A stretch of 64,000 bases of DNA from Pseudomonas sp. LS-2 (GTDB lineage Bacteria; Pseudomonadota; Gammaproteobacteria; Pseudomonadales; Pseudomonadaceae): the NCBI RefSeq assembly GCF_003605735.1, contig NZ_QXTJ01000045.1:109421-173420 (forward strand), written 5' to 3'. Under the pieces are notes generated by a model, which was not told where the DNA came from, did not search any database, and worked only from the letters and a program-made list of their open reading frames with translations. Below, in pieces: positions 17,674 through 24,905 of this stretch. Numbering within the stretch: the stretch's first letter is position 1; the number at the start of each line of letters is the position of its first letter. A program made the translations under genes and the position numbers.

Positions 17674-18012
17674 TCACGGCGCTGGAGGCAGCAAGCGACA
17701 GCCCTGACGTTGGCCCTGCCATTGCGCAGTGCTTTGGCGTCCCATGCCCGTTGCGGTAATGCGCTTGTCGCTCAGGCTCTCGCTCAACGTACTTGGCAGC
17801 CACTGTTTCACATAGCGCTGACAGTCGTCCGCCGGGTTGTTCATCACATAACGGCACGAACAATATTCCTTGGCGGTGTAGGCGCTGATGATGCTCGGGA
17901 AGGCGAATAACTGAACGCGCCAGACCCAGATCACAGCGCAGAGGCACAGCAACACCAGGATCGCGAAACTGCCGAACGGACGGCGCCGAATGAAGCTTGG
18001 GTGCGAACTCAT
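17674..18012 (-). CDS. Small membrane-anchored protein of unknown function
   Basis: A 112-residue protein with one N-terminal membrane helix (about residues 15-35) after a positively charged start, so the rest is probably periplasmic. Four Cys residues (YCSCRYVMNN, DDCQRY, GCRLLPP) suggest disulfides. Its ATG overlaps the serine hydrolase stop as ATGA, so the two are translationally coupled and probably work together. I do not recognise a family. Confidence 0.7.
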   Translation of the reverse strand: MSSHPSFIRRRPFGSFAILVLLCLCAVIWVWRVQLFAFPSIISAYTAKEYCSCRYVMNNPADDCQRYVKQWLPSTLSESLSDKRITATGMGRQSTAQWQGQRQGCRLLPPAP

Positions 18013-19097
18013 TGAGCGCCCTCTCCGATCACGGCTTTCAAGGCCAGTTTGAGCAACTGGTTGTGATCGTACGTCCCGTCGCGGTCATCGGCGTAACGCA
18101 CGATCACCAGATTCGCGCTGGGGATCACATACAGCGCCTGCCCCCAATGACCGAGCCCGGCGAAGGTGTCGGGCGGTGCATCCGGCCATGGGCCAGGCTT
18201 GCCGTCTGCGTTCTTGTTCAACCACCACTGCCCGCCCGGCGCCTCGTTGGTTGGCGTCTGCGACGTGAACGGGGTGAGGTTGAAATCGACCCAGGCTTTG
18301 GGCAGCAACTGCCGATCCTGCCAACGCCCGCCACGCTGCATCAGCAAGCCGATGCGCGCCAGATCGCGGGCAGTCATGTAGGCATAGGACGAGCCGACGA
18401 AGGTGCCTGCTCCGTCGGTCTCCCATGTCGCGCTGGTGATGCCCAGTGGATCGAACAGCGCCGTCCAGGGGTAATCGGCATAGGCCGTTTCGCCGACCAT
18501 GCCCTTCAGCGCGGCGGCCAGAACCGTGCTGTCACCGCTGGAATAGCAATAAGAGGTGCCGGGGGCACTGGCAACGCGGTGTTCGGCGGTGAAGCGCGCC
18601 ATGTCATCACGACCTCGGGTGTAGAGCATCGCCACCACCGACGAGTTGAGCGGCGCATATTCGTAATCCTCCTGCCAGTCCAGACCCGATGCCCAGTGCA
18701 GCAAATCCTGAATCCTGATGTCTGGGTGTGCGCTGAACGGCGGGTAGAAACGCGCGACAGGGTCGTCGAGCTTGAACCGCCCTTCGCCGAATGCCACGCC
18801 CATCACCGTCGCGAGAATGCTTTTGCTGATCGACCAGGTCAGGTGAGGCGTCTGGGCATTGGTCGCCCCGGCGTAGCGTTCGTAAACCCGTTCGCCATTA
18901 CGAATGATCAACAGCGCATCGGTGCGAATGCCTTTGCGCGCCTGCTCGTCTCGAGGTGGGAAGGCATACGCCTCAAGGTCCTTGAGTGCCGTTGTGCGCG
19001 CGAGTGGCTGTATGGGCCACTGGTCGTCCGGCCAGGTTTGGGCGGTGGCGCACGACGCGAAGAGCAGGACGCAGAGAGTGAACAGCAGACGGCGCAT
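18009..19097 (-). CDS. Serine hydrolase, beta-lactamase/6-aminohexanoate-dimer hydrolase family
   Basis: A 362-residue exported hydrolase. A signal sequence is followed by SxxK at TWSISKSILA (near residue 96), the Tyr motif CYSSGDS, and a GHWGQ segment in the place of the KTG triad of class C beta-lactamase relatives. Such enzymes hydrolyse amides or esters; the substrate is unknown. The frame extends upstream, but ATG 19097 gives the signal peptide MRRLLFTLCVLLFASC. The FASC could act as a lipobox, so it may be a lipoprotein. It is the first gene of a coupled pair with a small membrane protein. Confidence 0.85.
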   Translation of the reverse strand: MRRLLFTLCVLLFASCATAQTWPDDQWPIQPLARTTALKDLEAYAFPPRDEQARKGIRTDALLIIRNGERVYERYAGATNAQTPHLTWSISKSILATVMGVAFGEGRFKLDDPVARFYPPFSAHPDIRIQDLLHWASGLDWQEDYEYAPLNSSVVAMLYTRGRDDMARFTAEHRVASAPGTSYCYSSGDSTVLAAALKGMVGETAYADYPWTALFDPLGITSATWETDGAGTFVGSSYAYMTARDLARIGLLMQRGGRWQDRQLLPKAWVDFNLTPFTSQTPTNEAPGGQWWLNKNADGKPGPWPDAPPDTFAGLGHWGQALYVIPSANLVIVRYADDRDGTYDHNQLLKLALKAVIGEGAQ

Positions 19098-19476
19098 ACA
19101 AGAGTCTCGAACGAGGACGGGAACAATGTAGTTGTCATTCGTGACAGCCGCTGTAGAGCACGGTCCGGAGTTTGCCGCAGGCGTTGGAGCCTGGCTTGCC
19201 GGCAATTTGCCGGAAACAGGCAGCCGATCCAGACAACCGGGTGTTCCAGATGTACCGCGGTCTCAGGTTTTACTGCCGGTACCCGGCAGATCGCCGACAA
19301 GTCGGGCTCCCACGCCTTCGGCAGAAGCTAAAGGAAGCCCCCCTCCCCCTGTCACGCAACCATCACCAAAGCTTAATGGTGGTGACATCGGCCCTCCCTA
19401 GCCTGCACTCGTACAGCAATGCTTCGAATAATTCAGTCGACCGGCCTGGACGAAGGCTGGCCCACGGAGACGCCGC
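19098..19476. other. Gene-free region upstream of olsB
   Basis: About 380 bases between the divergent serine hydrolase and olsB genes. Short open frames in it have no recognisable features. A possible Pho box is listed separately; the remainder shows several GC-rich imperfect dyads but no identifiable RNA. Confidence 0.4.
19349..19366 (+). promoter_or_regulatory. Possible Pho box upstream of olsB
   Basis: CTGTCAC, four bases, CCATCAC resembles two PhoB half-sites (consensus CTGTCAT with 11-base period). The first half matches 6 of 7 and the second about 4 of 7. It is 110 bases before the olsB ATG. A weak -10-like CTTAAT follows at 19372-19377, closer than usual. Phosphate control of ornithine-lipid synthesis is known in Pseudomonas, which supports the reading. 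Confidence 0.42.
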
Positions 19477-20232
19477 ATGACTCAGATCGCCAGTATTCGA
19501 GACACCCGCTCCGAACGCCGTCTGCAGGCCGAACGCCTGATCGGTCCTCAAGCCCTGCAGGAAGCACAGGCTTTGCGCTTCAGTGTGTTCAGTGGCGAAT
19601 TCAATGCAAAGCTCAAGGGCGCCGAACAGGGTCTGGACATCGACGATTACGACGTTCACTGCATGCACATCGGCGTGCGTGATCTCAACAGCGGCAATCT
19701 GGTCGCCACCACTCGCCTGCTGGATCACAAGGCTGCCAACACCCTGGGCCGTTTCTACAGTGAAGAAGAATTCAGCCTCCACGGTCTTGGTCATCTGCAA
19801 GGCCCGATCCTGGAACTGGGTCGCACCTGTGTCGACCCGGCGTACCGCAATGGCGGCACCATCGCGGTGCTGTGGAGCGAGCTGGCCGAAGTCCTCAACG
19901 AAGGTGGTTACAGCTACCTGATGGGCTGCGCCAGCATCCCGATGCAGGATGGCGGCATTCAGGCTCACGCGATCATGCAGCGCCTGCGCGAACGCTACCT
20001 GAGCACTGAACACCTGCGTGCCGAACCGAAAAATCCGCTGCCCAATCTGGACCTCCCCAACAACGTCATCTGTGAGATGCCGCCGCTGCTCAAGGCTTAC
20101 ATGCGCCTGGGCGCGAAGATCTGTGGCGAGCCGTGCTGGGATGAAGATTTCCAGGTCGCCGACGTGTTCATCCTGCTCAAGCGCGACGAACTCTGCCCGC
20201 GCTACGCCCGCCACTTCAAGGCGGCCGTGTGA
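19477..20232 (+). CDS. olsB: L-ornithine N-acyltransferase OlsB
   Basis: A 251-residue GNAT-fold enzyme that transfers a 3-hydroxyacyl chain from acyl carrier protein to ornithine, the first step of ornithine-lipid synthesis. Typical segments are LRFSVFSGEFNAKL, ELGRTCVDPAYRNGG and MGCASIPMQDGG. Its length fits the family (about 250). GGAGA precedes the ATG. The stop overlaps the olsA start as TGATG, giving the usual olsBA operon (PA4351-PA4350 in P. aeruginosa, from memory). The lipids replace phospholipids under phosphate shortage. Confidence 0.93.
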   Translation: MTQIASIRDTRSERRLQAERLIGPQALQEAQALRFSVFSGEFNAKLKGAEQGLDIDDYDVHCMHIGVRDLNSGNLVATTRLLDHKAANTLGRFYSEEEFSLHGLGHLQGPILELGRTCVDPAYRNGGTIAVLWSELAEVLNEGGYSYLMGCASIPMQDGGIQAHAIMQRLRERYLSTEHLRAEPKNPLPNLDLPNNVICEMPPLLKAYMRLGAKICGEPCWDEDFQVADVFILLKRDELCPRYARHFKAAV

Positions 20233-21020
20233 TGAGCACGCTGCGCAGTCATGCGCGAGTCATCCGCGTACTGTGGGTTATCGGTCTGGGCCTGACCATT
20301 GCGGGCACCTTCTCCCTCATGGAGCGCCTGCGCGTCGGCAACTCCATGGCTCGCCGCCAGCGCTGGACGAGCTGGTTCATGGCCCGGCTGACCGCGGCCT
20401 TGCCCTTTCGTGTCACGGTCAGCGGCAAGCTGCCGCCTCAGCCGATGCTGTGGGTGAGCAACCACGTTTCATGGACCGACATTCCGCTGCTGGGCATGCT
20501 CGCTCCGCTGTCGTTTCTGTCCAAGGCCGAAGTGCGCACCTGGCCGGTAGCAGGCTGGTTGGCGCTCAAGGCAGGCACGTTGTTCATACGTCGCGGATCG
20601 GGTGACAGCAAACTGATCCAGAAGCAGATGGGCCAACACCTTCTGGGCAAGCATTCGCTGGTGATTTTTCCGGAAGGCACGACCACAGATGGCCGCAGCC
20701 TGCGCACTTTCCATGGTCGTCTGCTGTCCAGTTCCATTGAAACCGAAGTGCCGGTACAACCCGTAGCGATCCAGTATCTGCGCAACGGGAAGCCCGATCA
20801 GATTGCGCCATTCATTGGCGATGACGACCTGCTCTCGCACTTGCGCCGCTTGTTCGCCAATGAAGTCAGTGATGTGCATATTCAGTTGCTGGAGCCGATT
20901 CCATCCCGGGGCAAGGAACGCGCCGCACTGGCGTTCGAAGCCCAGCAGGCGGTGCAGACAGCGCTGTTCGGTGAAGCGGCTCAGTCTGCCGAGGTACGTC
21001 CAGCGGCCAGGGCAGCCTGA
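20232..21020 (+). CDS. olsA: Lyso-ornithine lipid O-acyltransferase OlsA
   Basis: A 262-residue PlsC-type acyltransferase. The catalytic HX4D motif is NHVSWTDIPLL near residue 78, and the acceptor motif FPEGTTTDG lies near residue 148. A membrane-anchoring helix is near residues 13-30. It adds the second acyl chain to lyso-ornithine lipid at the inner membrane. ATG 20232 is chosen over the GTG three bases earlier because it forms the TGATG overlap with olsB. Its last 40 bases overlap the convergent acpH gene. Confidence 0.92.
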   Translation: MSTLRSHARVIRVLWVIGLGLTIAGTFSLMERLRVGNSMARRQRWTSWFMARLTAALPFRVTVSGKLPPQPMLWVSNHVSWTDIPLLGMLAPLSFLSKAEVRTWPVAGWLALKAGTLFIRRGSGDSKLIQKQMGQHLLGKHSLVIFPEGTTTDGRSLRTFHGRLLSSSIETEVPVQPVAIQYLRNGKPDQIAPFIGDDDLLSHLRRLFANEVSDVHIQLLEPIPSRGKERAALAFEAQQAVQTALFGEAAQSAEVRPAARAA

Positions 21021-21577
21021 GCGAATGCCTGAAGTTGTGGATAGAACTCGTTGAAATCCTCGCTCAACGGCCGATAGAGCGCCTGCAGTTCCTGCATGGC
21101 GCCGGCCAGTCCTTCGGGCCGTGACAGGCGTCGGGAGATCCCGGCGAGCGCATCGCCCACCACCTCGAAATCCCGATATGAACCCAGCCAGTCATGAGCG
21201 GCCATACGCGGCGCGATCATCGCCAGGCGCTCAGGCAGTTCAGGTTCGTTCGCCAATACGCGGTAGACCTTTCGCGTGAACGTCTGCAGCGGCACGTCCG
21301 AATACTGCTCCCAGTCTCGCGCCAGACAATGGTCGAAAAAAACGTCCAGCACGATCCCGGCATAACGCCGACGCTGATCGGGGAATCGCCCCATCGCTTG
21401 TTTGATCAAGGGGTGAGCGTCGGTAAAGGCATCGATGCGCCGATGCAGCCGGATCGCTTCTTCGATATCCGACGGAAACCGCCCCGGCAGCAGCCCTTTG
21501 ACGAAATCGCCGTAAAGGCTGCCGAGCAGTTGGGCGGGTGTCTGACCACCCAGATGGAGGTGTGCGAGGTAATTCAT
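20981..21577 (-). CDS. acpH: Acyl carrier protein phosphodiesterase
   Basis: A 198-residue HD-like hydrolase that removes the phosphopantetheine arm from acyl carrier protein. The start MNYLAHLHLGG, followed by LLGSLYGDFVKG, HRRIDAFTDAHP and DVFFDHCLARDW, is the AcpH signature with metal-binding His and Asp residues. ATG 21577 gives the usual N-terminus; a GTG two codons earlier is in frame. The gene converges with olsA and shares 40 bases with it, so both C-termini are read from the same DNA. Confidence 0.9.
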   Translation of the reverse strand: MNYLAHLHLGGQTPAQLLGSLYGDFVKGLLPGRFPSDIEEAIRLHRRIDAFTDAHPLIKQAMGRFPDQRRRYAGIVLDVFFDHCLARDWEQYSDVPLQTFTRKVYRVLANEPELPERLAMIAPRMAAHDWLGSYRDFEVVGDALAGISRRLSRPEGLAGAMQELQALYRPLSEDFNEFYPQLQAFAQAALAAGRTSAD

Positions 21578-21630
21578 GGCCACCGTTGCCTATGTGCTAG
21601 TCGGCGCAATGTAGCAGACGCCGATCAAGA

Positions 21631-21660
21631 CTGTAGGAGCGCGCTTGCCCACAATGGCGG
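21631..21660 (+). repeat. REP-like element (TGTAGGAGCG type)
   Basis: CTGTAGGAGCGCGCTTGCCC followed by a short tail matches the common Pseudomonas repeat family that begins TGTAGGAGCG. It is a single copy in this window, in the acpH/arsR intergenic region, and differs from the CCTGTAGCAG family found elsewhere here. Confidence 0.65.
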
Positions 21661-21668
21661 CCTACGCC

Positions 21669-21772
21669 TATATCGATATACCCCGATATACCGTTTTATC
21701 CGGTCCTAAGCACCAAAACGTATTTGTATATCGCGATTTACAGATATAAAGTTCGCCCCATCGCGATATACC
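21669..21772. promoter_or_regulatory. Cluster of CGATATACC sites, candidate ArsR operator
   Basis: The sequence CGATATACC occurs at 21674-21682, 21684-21692 and 21764-21772. The first copy lies in the perfect palindrome TATATCGATATA (21669-21680). A near-perfect 16-bp palindrome GTATATCGCGATTTAC lies at 21726-21741. The first two copies are 10 bases apart, one helical turn. All are just upstream of the ArsR-type gene at 21796, as expected for autoregulation. Confidence 0.6.
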
Positions 21773-21795
21773 GCTACAGACGGATTGAGAACGAC

Positions 21796-22098
21796 ATGCC
21801 TATCGACCTCGACGAAATAATAAAAGCCCTGGCTCACCCGGTTCGCCGCCAGATTCTGGTGTGGCTCAAGGACCCGCATGCCTGTTTTCCCGATCAGGAG
21901 CACTCACTGGAGAACGGCGTCTGTGCCGGCCAGATCGACCAGCGGGCCGGTCTGTCGCAATCGACGGTTTCTGCTCACTTGGCAACGCTGCAACGGGCCG
22001 GTCTGATCACCACCAAAAAATACGGCCAGTGGCATTTTTTCAAACGCAACGAAGACGCTATTCAGGCTTTTTTGCAAGCGCTGGCTGAACAGCTCTGA
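21796..22098 (+). CDS. ArsR-type winged-helix regulator
   Basis: A 100-residue repressor of the ArsR/HTH_20 type: ALAHPVRRQILVWLK opens the DNA-binding domain, the recognition helix is in RAGLSQSTVSAHLATLQRAG, and the wing LITTKKYGQWHFF follows. Two Cys residues (30 and 43) are candidates for thiol sensing; the arsenite-type CxC motif is absent. ATG 21796 has GAGA upstream. The frame is open from 21724 through the palindromic sites, but that stretch encodes a low-quality Tyr/Arg run and is taken as operator DNA. It is first in a probable operon with an MFS exporter and an old yellow enzyme. Confidence 0.86.
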   Translation: MPIDLDEIIKALAHPVRRQILVWLKDPHACFPDQEHSLENGVCAGQIDQRAGLSQSTVSAHLATLQRAGLITTKKYGQWHFFKRNEDAIQAFLQALAEQL

Positions 22099-22123
22099 TC
22101 ACCGATTTTTCAGGAGACGCATC

Positions 22124-23287
22124 GTGCCTCTTTCGTTACTTATTCTGGCCCTGAGCGCCTTCGCCATCGGGACGACCGAGTTCGTCATCATGGGCCTGCT
22201 GCCCGACGTCGCCACCGACCTGGGCGTCAGCATTCCCGGCGCCGGCTGGTTGGTAACCGGCTATGCACTGGGCGTTGCCATCGGCGCGCCGTTCATGGCG
22301 ATGGCCACTGCAAAACTGCCGCGCAAAGGCGCGCTGGTCACGCTGATGGGGATCTTCATCATCGGCAACCTGCTCTGCGCCGTTGCCGCCGACTACAACA
22401 TTCTGATGTTCGCCCGAGTCGTCACTGCGTTGTGTCACGGCGCGTTCTTCGGCATCGGCTCGGTGGTGGCTGCCGGTCTGGTACCGGCCAACCGCCGCGC
22501 GTCGGCTGTCGCGCTGATGTTCACCGGCCTGACGCTGGCCAACGTGCTGGGCGTGCCATTGGGCACCGCGTTGGGACAACAAGCCGGGTGGCGTTCGACG
22601 TTCTTCGCCGTGACCGTCATCGGCGTCATCGCGTTCATCGGCCTGATTCGCTTCCTGCCTGCCAAACGCGAAGAAGAGAAACTGGACATGCGTGCCGAAC
22701 TGCGCGCGCTCAAAGGCGGTGGAATCTGGCTTTCCTTGAGCATGACTGCACTGTTCTCGGCCTCGATGTTCGCGCTGTTCACTTACGTTGCTCCACTGCT
22801 GGGCGAGGTCACTGGCGTATCACCACTGGGCGTCACCTGGACCCTGCTGCTGATCGGCCTGGGCCTGACGGTCGGCAATATCATCGGTGGGAAGCTGGCA
22901 GACCGTCGTCTGGCCGCCACCTTGATCGGCGTGTTCATCGCCATGGCTGTTATTTCCACGGCCCTGACCTGGACCAGCGTCGCGCTGATCCCGGCCGAAG
23001 TGACGCTGTTCCTCTGGGCAACCGCCGCCTTTGCCGCCGTCCCGGCCTTGCAGATCAATGTAGTGACCTTCGGTAAAGAGGCTCCCAACCTGGTGTCGAC
23101 CCTCAACATCGGTGCCTTCAACGTCGGCAACGCCCTGGGCGCCTGGGTCGGTGGCAGCGTCATCGCCCACGGTTTCGGCCTGACCAGCGTGCCCCTGGCC
23201 GCGGGTGCCCTCGCCGTGCTGGCACTGCTGGTGACCCTCATCAATTTTCGTCAGCGCGATGCGGAACTTGCCGCCGTCGCGAACTGA
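22124..23287 (+). CDS. MFS transporter, DHA1 family (AraJ/YdhP-like)
   Basis: A 387-residue protein with twelve predicted membrane helices. The N-terminal FAIGTTEFVIMGLLPDVATD is characteristic of the AraJ/YdhP group of drug:H+ antiporters, and a C-terminal half follows the central charged loop (PAKREEEKLDMR). It probably exports small toxic organic compounds. The start is GTG 22124 with AGGAGA seven bases upstream. It lies 25 bases after the ArsR gene and 65 before the alkene reductase. Confidence 0.9.
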   Translation: MPLSLLILALSAFAIGTTEFVIMGLLPDVATDLGVSIPGAGWLVTGYALGVAIGAPFMAMATAKLPRKGALVTLMGIFIIGNLLCAVAADYNILMFARVVTALCHGAFFGIGSVVAAGLVPANRRASAVALMFTGLTLANVLGVPLGTALGQQAGWRSTFFAVTVIGVIAFIGLIRFLPAKREEEKLDMRAELRALKGGGIWLSLSMTALFSASMFALFTYVAPLLGEVTGVSPLGVTWTLLLIGLGLTVGNIIGGKLADRRLAATLIGVFIAMAVISTALTWTSVALIPAEVTLFLWATAAFAAVPALQINVVTFGKEAPNLVSTLNIGAFNVGNALGAWVGGSVIAHGFGLTSVPLAAGALAVLALLVTLINFRQRDAELAAVAN

Positions 23288-23352
23288 CGTTCAAGCATTC
23301 AAGCTTTGAAAACTGCGGAAACAACCCCTACAGACATTGAGGATATCCCCCT

Positions 23353-24402
23353 ATGACAACGATTTTTGACCCGATCAAGATGGGCGAACTGGAACTGGCC
23401 AACCGTATCGTCATGGCCCCGCTGACCCGCTGCCGTGCCGACGAAGGCCGTGTCCCCAACGCCATGATGGCCGAGTACTACGTGCAGCGCGCTTCCGCTG
23501 GCTTGATCATCAGCGAGGCGACCTCGGTCACGGCAATGGGCGTCGGTTACCCGGACACCCCCGGCATCTGGTCCAACGATCAGGTTCGTGGCTGGAGCAA
23601 CATCACCAAGGCCGTTCATGCGGCCGGCGGCAAGATGGTTTTGCAGCTGTGGCACGTGGGTCGGGTTTCACACCCCAGTTATCTGAACGGCGAGACCCCG
23701 GTTGCACCGAGTGCGATTCAACCCAAAGGTCACGTGAGCCTGGTACGCCCGCTGTCCGACTACGTGACGCCGCGTGCGCTGGAACTGGCTGAGATTGAAG
23801 ACATCGTCGACGCTTACCGCGTCGGTGCCGAAAACGCCAAGGCCGCCGGTTTTGACGGCGTGGAAATCCACGGCGCCAATGGCTACCTGCTCGATCAGTT
23901 CCTGCAAAGCAGCACCAACAAGCGCACCGACGCCTACGGCGGCTCGCTGGAAAACCGCGCACGTCTGCTGTTGGAAGTGACCGACGCGGCCATTGATGTC
24001 TGGGGCGCTGGCCGCGTAGGGGTACACCTGGCACCTCGCGCCGACTCCCACGACATGGGCGATGACAACCTGGCGGAAACCTTCACCTACGTCGCTGCCG
24101 AACTGGGCAAGCGCGGTATCGCCTTCATCTGTGCCCGTGAGCGTGAACTGGACGACAGCCTGGGTCCGCGTTTGAAAGAAGCGTTCGGTGGCGTGTTCAT
24201 CGCCAACGAGAAGTTCACCAAGGAAAGCGCCAACGCCTGGCTGGCCAGTGGCAAGGCCGATGCGGTTGCCTTCGGCGTGCCATTCATTGCCAACCCCGAT
24301 TTGCCCGCGCGTCTGGCCAAGGATGCTCCGCTGAACGAGCCACGCCCTGAAACCTTCTACGCCAAGGGCGCGGTGGGCTATCTGGATTATCCGACGCTGT
24401 AA
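23353..24402 (+). CDS. Old yellow enzyme family alkene/nitro reductase (NemA/XenB-like)
   Basis: A 349-residue FMN-dependent TIM-barrel enzyme. The FMN and substrate-binding pair is in VEIHGANGYLLDQFLQ (HxxN near residues 177-180), with APLTRCRAD and SSTNKRTDAYGGSLENRARL as further family marks. It reduces activated double bonds, nitro-esters or N-ethylmaleimide with NADPH. GAGGATATCC precedes the ATG. Third gene after ArsR and MFS: export plus reduction of an electrophile under one repressor is the natural reading. Confidence 0.92.
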   Translation: MTTIFDPIKMGELELANRIVMAPLTRCRADEGRVPNAMMAEYYVQRASAGLIISEATSVTAMGVGYPDTPGIWSNDQVRGWSNITKAVHAAGGKMVLQLWHVGRVSHPSYLNGETPVAPSAIQPKGHVSLVRPLSDYVTPRALELAEIEDIVDAYRVGAENAKAAGFDGVEIHGANGYLLDQFLQSSTNKRTDAYGGSLENRARLLLEVTDAAIDVWGAGRVGVHLAPRADSHDMGDDNLAETFTYVAAELGKRGIAFICARERELDDSLGPRLKEAFGGVFIANEKFTKESANAWLASGKADAVAFGVPFIANPDLPARLAKDAPLNEPRPETFYAKGAVGYLDYPTL

Positions 24403-24429
24403 TCAGTCGGGCCGAGCGGCGTTCCGTTT

Positions 24430-24483
24430 GCTGGCGGTGGCACACTCAAGATCGCCACCGCCGGCAAGCCGGACTGCTACAGG
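24430..24483 (+). repeat. Degenerate REPIN
   Basis: A left arm GCTGGCGGTGGC and a right arm GCCACCGCCGGCAAGCCGGA ending in CTGCTACAGG. The right arm is intact and the left arm is truncated compared with the full elements at 54481 and 60073. Confidence 0.75.
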
Positions 24484-24504
24484 TTCGGTGTTCGCAGTCG
24501 CGCT

Positions 24505-24534
24505 CCGTAGCCGTAGCCGTAGCCGTAGCCGTAG
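24505..24534 (+). repeat. Hexanucleotide tandem repeat (CCGTAG)5
   Basis: Five perfect copies of CCGTAG in a row, directly next to a second hexanucleotide array. Confidence 0.97.
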
Positions 24535-24570
24535 ATCTTGATCTTGATCTTGATCTTGATCTTGATCTTC
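24535..24570 (+). repeat. Hexanucleotide tandem repeat (ATCTTG)5 plus one variant
   Basis: Five perfect copies of ATCTTG followed by ATCTTC. Open frames through both arrays give only dipeptide repeats such as Asp-Gln or Lys-Ile and are not taken as genes. Confidence 0.97.
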
Positions 24571-24594
24571 GTGCGCAATAGTCCAGACGGCACC

Positions 24595-24846
24595 AATCGC
24601 GACTTGGGTGCAGGCTGAACGCAGGTGGCGTGGAGTGGGCCGAGCGGCATGGATGCCGCGAGAGCCGCCCCCCGCCATGGATGGCGGATGGCGGCGGGCC
24701 CACGGAGCGTCGCCTTCGTTAAGGAACGACGACGAAGGAGTCGCCAAACCAGGAGCAAGGACACTTGGTTACTTGGTGGTGGTGCGGCATTCCGATTTTC
24801 AAGTAACTCGCCGAAGGCGAAACAGGTCTGGCGTTAGCCAGAGCCC
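24595..24846. repeat. Long dispersed repeat, copy A
   Basis: About 250 bases that recur, diverged, at 47118-47351. Blocks shared by both are CGCGACTTGGGTGCAGGCTG, GGGCCGAGCGGCATGGATGC, GGGCCCACGGAGCGTC, GAAGGAGTCGCCAAACCAGG and GGTTACTTGG. Several inner dyads suggest folding. No credible gene runs through it. Both copies lie just downstream of minus-strand genes. Confidence 0.85.
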
Positions 24847-24905
24847 CTAACAGCGCCCCAAGAAAAACGGCTGTACACATTACTCCCTGCGCAACAAACC
24901 CAATA

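Noticed and set aside
24403..24850. Short open frames with Asp-Gln, Lys-Ile or Tyr-Gly dipeptide runs
   Set aside because: They only translate the hexanucleotide arrays and the dispersed repeat.
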